In this document: piece by piece, positions 25,486-34,494 of the stretch
Position numbering within the stretch: the stretch's first letter is position 1
How the letters are laid out: each line of letters starts with the position of its first letter
Assembly: GCF_000147335.1 (NCBI RefSeq)
Contig: NC_014501.1
Coordinates: 4,573,501 to 4,637,500, forward strand
Source of the DNA: Gloeothece verrucosa PCC 7822
GTDB taxonomy: Bacteria; Cyanobacteriota; Cyanobacteriia; Cyanobacteriales; Microcystaceae
DNA length: 64,000 nt
Direction of reading: 5' to 3'
Notes under the pieces: model-generated
Told to the model about the DNA's origin: nothing
Seen by the model: the letters and a program-made list of their open reading frames with translations, nothing else
Database searches by the model: none
Position numbers and translations under genes: made by a program

Positions 25486-26352
25486 ATGTACTGCATTATC
25501 AATCGTAGGGCACAGTTTTCTGCGAGTCATCGGTACTGGTTGCCAGAACTCACTGAAGCAGAAAATCAAAAACTTTTTGGCCTTTGTAGCCGCTTTCCGG
25601 GTCATGGACATAACTATGTCCTCTATGTTTCTTTATATGGAGAACTCGATCACTATGGGATGGTAGAAAATCTATCCTATGTCAAGCGAGTCATTAAAGA
25701 CGAAATTACCAGTCAACTTGACTATGCCTATCTTAACGAGGTATGGCCCGAATTTGAACAAACCCTACCCACTACAGAAAATATCGCGCGGGTGATTTGG
25801 CAACGTCTTGCCCCCCATTTACCTTTAGTCAATATACAACTGTTTGAACACCCTGAACTCTGGGCAGATTATCAAGGAAACCTTATGGAAGCAACTTTAA
25901 CCGTTAAAACTCACTTTAGTGCGGCTCATCGCTTGGCCTTACCTGAACTCAGTTTAGAAGAAAATAGCGAAATTTATGGAAAATGCGCTCGAATTCACGG
26001 TCACGGGCATAATTATCATCTAGAAGTATCCGTTACCGGAGAAATAGACCCTCGCACGGGAATGCTGGTAGATTTAGGGGCATTACAAAAGATTATCGAT
26101 GAGTATGTGGTAGAGCCGTTTGATCATAGTTTCCTCAATAAAGATATTCCCTATTTTGCTCAAGTAGTCCCAACCGCAGAAAATATCGCCTTTTATATTG
26201 CTCAATTATTACAGCAACCCATTCTTGAATTAGGGGCAGAACTCGATAAGGTAAAACTGATTGAAAGTCCTAATAACTCCTGTGAAATTTATTGCCGCAC
26301 CCGGCTTCATTCTCCCTTACCCATCAAACAAGAAGTAGCATTAGTTAGTTAA
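25486..26352 (+). CDS. Tandem-fused 6-pyruvoyl/6-carboxy-tetrahydropterin synthase-like protein
   Basis: A 288-residue protein made of two PTPS/QueD-like domains (about 1-135 and 138-285). Each retains zinc histidines and the catalytic Cys pattern: domain 1 FSASHRY, FGLCSRFPGHGHNY; domain 2 FSAAHRL, YGKCARIHGHGHNY. Canonical QueD is about 120 residues, so this is an internal duplication fusion. Likely role is in tetrahydropterin or queuosine precursor synthesis from dihydroneopterin triphosphate; which product is made cannot be told from sequence. The gene stands alone 113 bases after the J-domain gene. Confidence 0.88.
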   Translation: MYCIINRRAQFSASHRYWLPELTEAENQKLFGLCSRFPGHGHNYVLYVSLYGELDHYGMVENLSYVKRVIKDEITSQLDYAYLNEVWPEFEQTLPTTENIARVIWQRLAPHLPLVNIQLFEHPELWADYQGNLMEATLTVKTHFSAAHRLALPELSLEENSEIYGKCARIHGHGHNYHLEVSVTGEIDPRTGMLVDLGALQKIIDEYVVEPFDHSFLNKDIPYFAQVVPTAENIAFYIAQLLQQPILELGAELDKVKLIESPNNSCEIYCRTRLHSPLPIKQEVALVS

Positions 26353-26437
26353 AGTTGGGAAATTTTGTTCAGGTGCGTTATCTTATTGAAGGTCGCACCC
26401 GATTAGTCAACCATTTGTCTAGCTTTGGAGGTAAGAT

Positions 26438-26809
26438 ATGGCAGAACCTTTTAGATTTGCCAACGGTCAATTAGCCTACACAGTAGCAGATTTAAAAAAA
26501 ATATCTGAACAATTTCCTCAAGATAGTATTAACTACCTCGTTCGAGGTGATTTTGAAAATTGGCTCAATTATATTGGCGACAGCAAAGCCGCTCAACAAG
26601 CCAGAGAAGCGCGTCAAGCTAATCTCAATGATCAAGATCGCTTAAAGAAGTTTCTCAAGGGTAACAACATGGCTTCTTCAGTGGCTACCGAAGCTAAACC
26701 CACACAGACTCAACCAACAGTCACCACATCTCCTGAAAAATCCTCTCAAGAGGATAACCCTCTAGCCCAATTATTTAAAAGTTTCAGTAAATTGTTCGGC
26801 GGCTCCTAA
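26438..26809 (+). CDS. Conserved hypothetical protein, 123 residues
   Basis: Soluble protein with an ordered N-terminal part (FRFANGQLAYTVADLKKISE, DSINYLVRGDFENWLNYIGD) and a low-complexity Thr/Pro/Gln linker, ending in a short amphipathic LAQLFKSFSKLFGGS segment. The phrase LVRGDFENWLNYIGD resembles a region seen in other cyanobacterial proteins near Hsp70-like or kinase modules, but I cannot name a family. GGAGG lies seven bases before the ATG. An intrinsic terminator follows. Confidence 0.7.
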   Translation: MAEPFRFANGQLAYTVADLKKISEQFPQDSINYLVRGDFENWLNYIGDSKAAQQAREARQANLNDQDRLKKFLKGNNMASSVATEAKPTQTQPTVTTSPEKSSQEDNPLAQLFKSFSKLFGGS

Positions 26810-26847
26810 TTTTTAGGGTATTTCGCCAAAAATAGCTTTATTTTCCA

Positions 26848-26875
26848 CCCTGCCCTCTCTGGCGGGGTCTTATTT
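26848..26875 (+). terminator. Intrinsic terminator
   Basis: CCCTGCC/GGCGGGG stem (one U-G pair), loop CTCTCT, followed by TCTTATTT. It lies about 40 bases after the 123-residue gene. Confidence 0.75.
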
Positions 26876-27087
26876 AAGTATTTTAAGCTAAGACGCATTT
26901 AAATATAATATGCTCAAGCTGATGGGGTGACATTTAGTAAAGAAGAATTTAAAACCCTGTAACTCTTCTGAAGTTCGGCTATAAAATAAAAGAAATATCT
27001 GATTCTGTGCTGAAAATTTAATTCAAATCCTGCTGTTTAACTAATCAAGGGCAATAGATAACTGAGAAAAAAATCTATCAATAGTCT

Positions 27088-29232
27088 ATGAAAAACCTAG
27101 TGATAGCCATAACATTTCTATGGCAATTGATTGTAACAGCAACCATAGCAGTTATTATAATTAGTATTTGGGTTAATCAACCTTTGGTGCTGGAAAACCC
27201 TTGGATAATAGCGGCTAAAATGTTCCAAAATATAGCCGAGAAATATAAGTTAACTCTTACTGATACTCCTCCTACTTTTGCTGTAGATGCTTTCCCAGTG
27301 CTGGTGAGCTTGTCGGGACCCCCTATACAGCCGCCACTAGATTTTAAAGGATATGAGCCAGAGAAGTTTTATATTAATATCATTGTTGGGATAACTGGCT
27401 TGTTGTTAATCAGTATTGTGGGAATAATTTATAGTATTGATGCGAACAAGCGGCTTAAAAAAATCAATCTAATCTTTCAGGCGGCAGACCCAGGTAGTCA
27501 AATAGAAAAAAAGTTTACCGCCCAAAATGCTCAACTAGAAGCCATTATTGAGGCCTTACCCGATTTATTTTTCCGCGTCAGTTCAGACGGCACAATTTTT
27601 GAGTATAGAACTAAATCTAGTGATGATTTATATCTCACTCCAGAAAAATTTATCGGTAAACGAATGCAAGATGTTTTACCGCCGATGGTTGGCCAGCAAT
27701 TTGAGCAGGCTATTACCCAAGTACAACAGAAACAAGCATTAGTTAGGATCGAGTATAGCTTATTGATGACCAGTGGACAGCAATATTACGAAGCCCGTTT
27801 AGTCCCCTTAGAAAAACAAGAAATAATCATTATTATTCGCCATATCAGCGAACAGAAAAAAGCCGAGAAAGCCCTGAACGAGAGTCATGCCTTACTTGAA
27901 TTAATTACTAAGATTCAAGAAAAATATATCATGGCTGTTGCTGCTGATGATTTATTTGATCAAATGCTCTCTAATATCCTTGACTTAACCGAGAGTGAAT
28001 ATGGATTTATTGGAGAAATATTTTACAGGAATAATCAAGAACCTGACCTCGAAAAAACCTTTTTAAAAATGCGTTCCAAAGCGAATTTAAAAACGACTGT
28101 TTTGCCTGAAGAAACTCAAACCCTCTCGGCAAATACCAGCCCTGAAGAAAGGCAATTTTACCAGCTTAATCCCCTATTTTGCACAGTCATTCTCACCGGC
28201 AAACCCATTATTTCTAATAATTTATCTCCCGCCGAGACTCCTCAAGGACAAGTCCCCCCAAAATTCCCATCTATTCAAGATTTTTTAGGGCTTCCTTTTT
28301 ACAGCAATAATAAATTAATTGGCCTCATAGGCATTGCTAACCGAACCCAAGGTTACAATCAAGATTTAATTAATTATCTTCAGCCGCTTTTAACCACTTG
28401 TGCTAATATTATTGAAGCTTATCGTAATGAGCAACGCCGTCAGCAAGCAGAAGAAGAAATCCTTGACCTCAATCAAAACCTAGAACAACGGGTTAAAGAA
28501 CGTACAGAAGAATTAGAAAAATTATTAGAAACACTTTCTGAACGAACTGTACAGTTAGAAGCTATTAATAAAGAACTTGACTCTTTTTGCTATTCAATTT
28601 CCCATGATTTACGCGCTCCCTTGCGACATATTAATGGTTTTGTTCATGCTTTGAAACGAGAACTGACAAATTATAAAATTATTGAGTTTACTACCATTAA
28701 TCATTATTTAGAAATCATCGAAGAAAGTAGCCAAAAAATGGGAGATTTAATTGATGGATTACTTACTCTGTCAAGGGTTGGACGAAAAGAGCTAATTTTA
28801 ACAACTGTCTGCTTACGTCCTTTAGTGGACTCTGCAATTCATCTTGTCACTTTTCCTAAAAATACCCAAAAAATTAAATTTATTATCGGAGATTTACCCT
28901 CTGTCAAGGGAGATGCTACTTTATTAAAACAGGTGTTTGTCAATTTAATTGATAATGCTGTTAAATTTAGTCGCGATCGCTCTCCGGCGATCATTGAGAT
29001 CAACTCTTTCCCAGATGGAACGATTTTTGTTAAAGACAATGGGGTGGGTTTTGCTAGAGAATATGCTGATAAACTCTTTGGTCCTTTTCAACGATTGCAC
29101 ACTCAAAATAAATTTAAAGGGACTGGTATTGGCTTGTCAATTGTGCAGCGTATTATTCATCGTCATGGGGGAGAAATTTGGGCTGAAAGTGAATTAGATA
29201 AAGGAGCGACGTTTTATTTTAAGTTGGCTTGA
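27088..29232 (+). CDS. Membrane sensor histidine kinase (PAS-GAF-HisKA-HATPase)
   Basis: A 714-residue sensor kinase. Two membrane segments (about 5-28 and 100-122) flank an extracytoplasmic loop. A PAS domain (about 150-260, EALPDLFFRVSSDGTIFEYR), a GAF domain (about 275-450, ESEYGFIGEIFY) and a coiled coil lead to the HisKA box FCYSISHDLRAPLRH with phosphoacceptor His about 506. The HATPase domain has VNLIDNAVKFS, VKDNGVGFA and GTGIGLSIVQRII. No chromophore-binding Cys of phytochromes is evident in the GAF. The kinase core is of the cyanobacterial phytochrome-like class. A receiver gene and a REC-GGDEF-EAL gene lie next on the same strand. Confidence 0.92.
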   Translation: MKNLVIAITFLWQLIVTATIAVIIISIWVNQPLVLENPWIIAAKMFQNIAEKYKLTLTDTPPTFAVDAFPVLVSLSGPPIQPPLDFKGYEPEKFYINIIVGITGLLLISIVGIIYSIDANKRLKKINLIFQAADPGSQIEKKFTAQNAQLEAIIEALPDLFFRVSSDGTIFEYRTKSSDDLYLTPEKFIGKRMQDVLPPMVGQQFEQAITQVQQKQALVRIEYSLLMTSGQQYYEARLVPLEKQEIIIIIRHISEQKKAEKALNESHALLELITKIQEKYIMAVAADDLFDQMLSNILDLTESEYGFIGEIFYRNNQEPDLEKTFLKMRSKANLKTTVLPEETQTLSANTSPEERQFYQLNPLFCTVILTGKPIISNNLSPAETPQGQVPPKFPSIQDFLGLPFYSNNKLIGLIGIANRTQGYNQDLINYLQPLLTTCANIIEAYRNEQRRQQAEEEILDLNQNLEQRVKERTEELEKLLETLSERTVQLEAINKELDSFCYSISHDLRAPLRHINGFVHALKRELTNYKIIEFTTINHYLEIIEESSQKMGDLIDGLLTLSRVGRKELILTTVCLRPLVDSAIHLVTFPKNTQKIKFIIGDLPSVKGDATLLKQVFVNLIDNAVKFSRDRSPAIIEINSFPDGTIFVKDNGVGFAREYADKLFGPFQRLHTQNKFKGTGIGLSIVQRIIHRHGGEIWAESELDKGATFYFKLA

Positions 29233-29468
29233 TGAATTCCCTTAATTTTCTCAAAAAAATTTAGCATAAGCTATAGCAAATAAAATAAAATTGCCCGGAT
29301 GAAGCTTTAACTATAAAGGATTTTATAGAGAAGGCTTACAACTTAAGTTTTTAAGTCTAAAAATTACATAAATTGGACAAAAGTTATACCTATTAAAAGA
29401 TTAAAAAAAGCTTAAAATGGTAAAATTATTTAGCTTAAAAATTTTAGCAAAAAAAATTAAAATCTATA

Positions 29469-29909
29469 ATGTTTATAGGAATTAGCAAAATTCTCCTAGT
29501 AGAGGATGATCCCCGCGAGATTGACTTAATATCTCTAGCCTTAAATCACGAAGAATTAGGGAGTCACATTAGTATAGACATAGCCACTGATGGGCAAGAA
29601 GCTCTAGATTATTTGTTAGGAGCAGAAGCCGATCTGTTATCTCGGCCACTTCCTCGACTTGTGTTACTCGATTTAAATCTTCCTTTAATTAATGGTACTG
29701 AAGTTCTGAGAAGAATTCGCAACCACCCCCGTACACAAGACTTAATAGTAGTTGTTATGACTTCATCAGCAGAAGACAGAGATATACAAACCTGCTACAA
29801 TTTAGGTGTCAATAGCTATATCGTCAAACCCATTAATTTTGCTCAATATCTTGATGTAGCGCGTCAGGTAGGTATTTATTGGATGAGGATAAATGAGCCG
29901 CCGATATAA
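29469..29909 (+). CDS. Single-domain response regulator (Rcp1-like)
   Basis: A 146-residue stand-alone receiver domain. Acidic pair EDD at residues 12-14, phosphoacceptor Asp68 in VLLDLNLP, Thr/Ser in VMTSSAEDRD and Lys in YIVKPINF are all present. Its insertion after the third strand region (LGAEADLLSRPLPR) matches Rcp1-type regulators that pair with phytochrome-like kinases. It is 236 bases after the histidine kinase and overlaps the downstream diguanylate cyclase gene by 17 bases, so the three likely form one signalling pathway. Confidence 0.92.
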   Translation: MFIGISKILLVEDDPREIDLISLALNHEELGSHISIDIATDGQEALDYLLGAEADLLSRPLPRLVLLDLNLPLINGTEVLRRIRNHPRTQDLIVVVMTSSAEDRDIQTCYNLGVNSYIVKPINFAQYLDVARQVGIYWMRINEPPI

Positions 29910-32655
29910 CTTAACAACAATTAACTGGCAGGCAATTATGTCAGAACGATCCCCCCTAGGGGCACAACCTTTATTAAAAAAGTCATCTCCTCTGAAACTC
30001 TTAATCCTAGAAGACCTAAGAGAAGATATAGAACTAATCGTTCTGAGTCTACAAACCGCCGGTTTAATATTTACTTACGATGTGGTTGAAACTAGCGCCC
30101 TCTATCATAAATATTTACAAGAAAATAGTTATGATGCTGTTTTAGCCGACTACCGATTACCAGAATTCAACGGCTTAACGGCTTTTAGATTACTACAAGA
30201 GTCTACACAAGAGATCCCTTTTATTTTAGTAACCGGCAGCTTAGGAGAAGAAGGCGCTGTTGAGTGTTTAAGAGCCGGCATGACTGACTATGTTCTCAAA
30301 GAACGTTTGTTTCGTCTACCCACCGTCTTATCTCGTGCTTTAGAAGAATTTGAACTTCGTCGTCAGCGACAGGAAGCCATTGACCAAATTCAAGCCACCG
30401 CCAAGCGAGAGGCAATTATTAATCGTATCGTTCAAGCCATCCGAGAAAAGCTCGAATTAGAAATCATCCTGCCTACTACCGTTAATGAATTACATCAAGC
30501 CCTTCAAGTCAGTCGTTGTATAATTTTTCAGCCTGACCTTGAGCAACAAATGCGAATTCAGTATGTCAGTGCGGAACTCGTTCGGTCCCCCAGTGAATCT
30601 ACCCGTGAAGGCCATAGTTTATTAGGGATTTATTGTAATTTTTATCGACATTATGGTGCTGACTTAGCTAAAGGAGAGGCCGTCGTTATTAACAAAATTG
30701 ATGACCATCTCCCCCCTGAACTTCAAGCCATCGCCAGAACTTATCAAGTTCGTTCCTTGCTGCTGATCCCTCTGTTGTATCAGCAATGTTATTTAGGCGG
30801 AATCGCACTACATCAATGTGATTACCAACGGGAATGGACAGACAATGAAATTGCTTTAGTAAAAACCATTGCCGATCATTGTGCTATTGCCATTCACCAT
30901 ACTCAACTCTATCAACAAGCTCAAACCGAACTCGCCCAACGTCAGCGAGTAGAAATGACCCTCAGACAAAGCGAACGACGCTTTAGAGCGCTCATTGAAA
31001 ACGCCGCCGATATTATTGTCATTTTAGATGCTCAGTTACGCTTTTCCTATCTCAGCCCCTCTGTAGAAAGGATCTTAGGATATCATTCCCATGAACTGAT
31101 GCACACCAGCATTTTTACACTCATTCATCCTGATGAAGCCGCCGAATTTACCAAAGCTCTCAACCGCATCATAGAAAATCCAGCCACCACTCTCAATCCA
31201 CTAGAATATCGGATCAGAACTTACCATAACACTTGGTTAATTGTCGAGACCCTCTTAAGCAACCTACTCAATGATCCTTGTGTGCAGGGAATCGTCCTCA
31301 ACTGCCACGAAATTACTCAGCGTAAACAAATCGAAGCCCAATTGCGACATGATGCCCTTCATGATACCTTAACCGGTTTTCCCAATCGAGCTTTATTAAT
31401 GGACCGTTTAGCTCAGGCTATTAAACGAGAAAAAAGACGTTTTGGCAGTAATTTTGCGGTTTTATTTCTGGATTTAGACAGATTTAAACTATTAAATGAT
31501 AGTCTTGGTCATTTAATCGGAGATGAGCTTTTAGTGGCTTTTGCTGAACGCCTACAACAAGTTCGCCGTTCCACAGATACCATCGCTCGTCTAGGAGGAG
31601 ACGAATTTGTCATCTTGCTTGAAGATCTTTGTAAAGTTGAAGAGGCGATCCTCGTGGCAGAACGCATTAATCAGGTTCTCTCCTCCTCGTTTATTATTGA
31701 TCAGCAAGAAGTTTTTATTACTGCTAGTATCGGTGTTGCTTTCAGTGCCTACCGCTACCAACAACCTGCACAAATTCTTAGAGATGCTGATACAGCAATG
31801 TATTATGCCAAAAATCGTGGCCGAGCCAGATATGAAGTGTTTGATCCCTCAATGCACATTCATGCGCTCAGACAACTACATTTAGAAAATGATTTACGTC
31901 GGGCCATCGAACGAGATGAACTCGTGGTCTATTATCAACCGATAATTTCTCTAACGACAGGTTCTTTGCAAGGAGTAGAAGCTCTAGTCCGTTGGCGACA
32001 TCCTCAACAGGGAATGGTTTCCCCGGCTGAATTTATTCCGATCGCCGAAGAAACCGGTTTAATTGTCGCTCTCGATCAGTGGGTGTTGAATGCCGCTTGT
32101 GAGCAAATGCGGCTTTGGCAACAAGAATACCCCTATTTAGAACCCATAACGGTCAGTGTTAATCTTTCTGGTCGGCAATTTTCTCAACCAGATTTAATCA
32201 AAAAAATTGACTCTATTCTTAATCAAACTGGTTTAGAGGGAAAATATTTAAAACTAGAAATTACTGAAACCGTATTAATTGAAAATCCTAACTCAGCCGC
32301 CGAAATGTTACAGCAATTGATCGAAAGAAAAATTCAAGTTTGCTTAGATGATTTTGGCACAGGCTACTCCTCTTTAGGCTATTTACACCGCTTTCCTCTG
32401 GATATCTTAAAAATTGACCGATCTTTTGTCAGTAATATAGAACAGAACCGCTCTAATTCTAGCATTATTCGTACTATCATCACCCTGGCAAGAGAATTAG
32501 GAATAAGAGTCATTGCTGAGGGAGTCGAAACCCAAGAACAACGCTTATTTTTACAGTCTTTAGGTTGCCATTATGGACAGGGTTACTGGTTTTCTCCCCC
32601 CATTGATAGCACAAAATTAAGCAATTTAATGACCAATAAATTACACACTTGGTAA
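29893..32655 (+). CDS. Response regulator with GAF-PAS-GGDEF-EAL output (c-di-GMP enzyme)
   Basis: A 920-residue protein: receiver domain (about 35-150, phosphoacceptor Asp86 in AVLADYRLP), GAF (about 170-345), PAS (about 355-480), GGDEF (about 485-645, motif RLGGDEF near 565) and EAL (about 660-905, GVEALVRW near 693, with LCLDDFGTGYSS-type catalytic loop and EGVET). Both catalytic motifs look intact, so it could make and break cyclic di-GMP. The start at 29893 has a near GAGGA; an ATG at 29938 removes 15 unconserved residues and is also possible. It overlaps the upstream receiver gene by 17 bases. Confidence 0.92.
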   Translation: MSRRYNLTTINWQAIMSERSPLGAQPLLKKSSPLKLLILEDLREDIELIVLSLQTAGLIFTYDVVETSALYHKYLQENSYDAVLADYRLPEFNGLTAFRLLQESTQEIPFILVTGSLGEEGAVECLRAGMTDYVLKERLFRLPTVLSRALEEFELRRQRQEAIDQIQATAKREAIINRIVQAIREKLELEIILPTTVNELHQALQVSRCIIFQPDLEQQMRIQYVSAELVRSPSESTREGHSLLGIYCNFYRHYGADLAKGEAVVINKIDDHLPPELQAIARTYQVRSLLLIPLLYQQCYLGGIALHQCDYQREWTDNEIALVKTIADHCAIAIHHTQLYQQAQTELAQRQRVEMTLRQSERRFRALIENAADIIVILDAQLRFSYLSPSVERILGYHSHELMHTSIFTLIHPDEAAEFTKALNRIIENPATTLNPLEYRIRTYHNTWLIVETLLSNLLNDPCVQGIVLNCHEITQRKQIEAQLRHDALHDTLTGFPNRALLMDRLAQAIKREKRRFGSNFAVLFLDLDRFKLLNDSLGHLIGDELLVAFAERLQQVRRSTDTIARLGGDEFVILLEDLCKVEEAILVAERINQVLSSSFIIDQQEVFITASIGVAFSAYRYQQPAQILRDADTAMYYAKNRGRARYEVFDPSMHIHALRQLHLENDLRRAIERDELVVYYQPIISLTTGSLQGVEALVRWRHPQQGMVSPAEFIPIAEETGLIVALDQWVLNAACEQMRLWQQEYPYLEPITVSVNLSGRQFSQPDLIKKIDSILNQTGLEGKYLKLEITETVLIENPNSAAEMLQQLIERKIQVCLDDFGTGYSSLGYLHRFPLDILKIDRSFVSNIEQNRSNSSIIRTIITLARELGIRVIAEGVETQEQRLFLQSLGCHYGQGYWFSPPIDSTKLSNLMTNKLHTW

Positions 32656-32684
32656 ATAGCTAAAACCCTTTTTTTGCCTCTTGC

Positions 32685-34469
32685 CTAAACTTTAAATTCA
32701 TCAAATTTAATAACAGGCCCTTTCGGGTCGCGGGTATCAAAATAATAACTACTTACCGTTCCTTTTCCTGTATCTAAAATACTAAATACTGTTATATCAT
32801 TACTAGCAATATAAGGCAAGGGTTGATGATGCTCATCTAATAAAGGTGCAAGATTAGGCAGCACAGCCTCTAACCCATTCGGATTACCTGTTAAAGCATA
32901 ATTATAGTTCAGTTCTCCCATCGGAATAGGACGTTTTTGACTGCCTAAATAGGCTCCGTAACTATTACCCACATTAGAAGACTCTAAAAAATGGATGCCG
33001 CTTGGACTCACAAAACGGTTCCATAAATGAGAATGTCCATAAAAAACCAATTGAACGCCGGCTGACTCTAACAAAGGCATCAAATCTTGTATAATATAAT
33101 CTTTTTCTTGAGGATAAATATAATTAACAGCACGAATTTTTCCTAGAGAATCATAACTAATTTTCGGCAGAGGATTTGTATAAGGAGGAACAATATTAGC
33201 CCCTAAACTATGCGGCGGATGATGAAGCATCACCATTTTATATTTAGCCGCTTGAAATTCTTCGCTCTGCAATTGTTCTGCTAACCATTTATATTGAGGA
33301 CTTCCCTGAGAAATCGGTTCAAAAATCAGTTGTCCATAGCCCCAATTTTGCGGATGTTCCAAGTCTTTTTCCCGTTCTTGATATCTCCCTTTGACATCCG
33401 AACTAAGATGAGGAGAACGCCAAATATTCGTCACATACAAAACAATTAAGCGAATATCCCCAAAAGTCACCGCATAATATTGTTTTCCCCCTGGACTATC
33501 TTGAGGAAGCGTAAAAATTTCTTCATAAGTATCGGTATTAAATGAAGAATCTTTCACCCAAGTTTTTTGAACAAGAGGATCATCATTCGGGTTCACCTCA
33601 GCAGCAACTTCTGGATATAATTTATCGGCTTGCAGACGAGGAAAAGCATCTTCAAACTGTTCATCTAAACTTGTCTCTTTAGAAAAACGTCCCATCACCT
33701 CATGATTACCCAAGGTCGGAAAAATCGGCGCATTTTGAATTAATTCACCTCCATGATAAATGGTGGTAAGATGATTTTTCGCTAAAGCATAATTCGCGCG
33801 TCCTTGTAAACAGGGAAAAAACGCTCCCCCTCTACTATCATCAAACCACTCAGAAGCGCGATCAGGAATGTTCACCAGATCGCCGGCAAAAAAAACCGCA
33901 TCCACTCGTCCAATGGTTTCAACCACTTTTTGTAAATTAGCCGCCACTAAAGGTTTAAGTTGATGATCCGAAGTCAGCAGAATTTTTAAAGGAGTAGCCG
34001 CTTTAGGACTAGCCGCTAGGGTAAAAATATCGCTTTTAATTTCTTGTTCATCTCTAATACTGATCACTTGATAAGGAAGGCGAATACCTGGCGTTAATCC
34101 GCTTATTTGCGCTTCATGCCGCCAAATTTCCCGTTGAGTGGTTTTGATATAACTCGGCGTAATTTTTGAGTGAGAATCTTCCCGCATCCGACTCAGTAGA
34201 GTCGTGTTCGCTTCTACAGAATATTCTAAATGGTTTCCATAGAGAACTTGATGTTGAGAACCCGCAAAATCCGTAAACCAGACCACTTGTACAGAGGTTT
34301 CTGTGGGGAGTTGTAAAAACGGATCAGTTAATAGAGAAGAGTTAGAAATCATGGTTTCTTGGGTCGATAAGCGGCTAACCACTGCCAACATTACCAAAAA
34401 AAAGGTGGCTATGACTAGAATACCGTAACCATACCACCTTCTCGATTTTTTACCAAAATTGTTGAACAC
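32685..34469 (-). CDS. Exported metallophosphoesterase (purple acid phosphatase-like)
   Basis: A 594-residue protein with an N-terminal hydrophobic segment (about 15-35), so it is membrane-anchored or exported. An N-terminal fibronectin-like region is followed by the calcineurin-type motifs: TSDHQLKP in place of the usual D-x-H start, FFAGDLVN, TLGNHEVMG, MLHHPPHS and FYGHSHLWNR. The first motif shows SDH rather than GDxH, with other metal ligands retained. Substrate is unknown, probably a phosphoester in the periplasm. It is on the same strand as the carbonic anhydrase gene, 25 bases downstream of its stop, suggesting a shared transcript. Confidence 0.85.
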   Translation of the reverse strand: MFNNFGKKSRRWYGYGILVIATFFLVMLAVVSRLSTQETMISNSSLLTDPFLQLPTETSVQVVWFTDFAGSQHQVLYGNHLEYSVEANTTLLSRMREDSHSKITPSYIKTTQREIWRHEAQISGLTPGIRLPYQVISIRDEQEIKSDIFTLAASPKAATPLKILLTSDHQLKPLVAANLQKVVETIGRVDAVFFAGDLVNIPDRASEWFDDSRGGAFFPCLQGRANYALAKNHLTTIYHGGELIQNAPIFPTLGNHEVMGRFSKETSLDEQFEDAFPRLQADKLYPEVAAEVNPNDDPLVQKTWVKDSSFNTDTYEEIFTLPQDSPGGKQYYAVTFGDIRLIVLYVTNIWRSPHLSSDVKGRYQEREKDLEHPQNWGYGQLIFEPISQGSPQYKWLAEQLQSEEFQAAKYKMVMLHHPPHSLGANIVPPYTNPLPKISYDSLGKIRAVNYIYPQEKDYIIQDLMPLLESAGVQLVFYGHSHLWNRFVSPSGIHFLESSNVGNSYGAYLGSQKRPIPMGELNYNYALTGNPNGLEAVLPNLAPLLDEHHQPLPYIASNDITVFSILDTGKGTVSSYYFDTRDPKGPVIKFDEFKV

Positions 34470-34494
34470 TGTCTAAAAAAGTCATCATTCTAGT

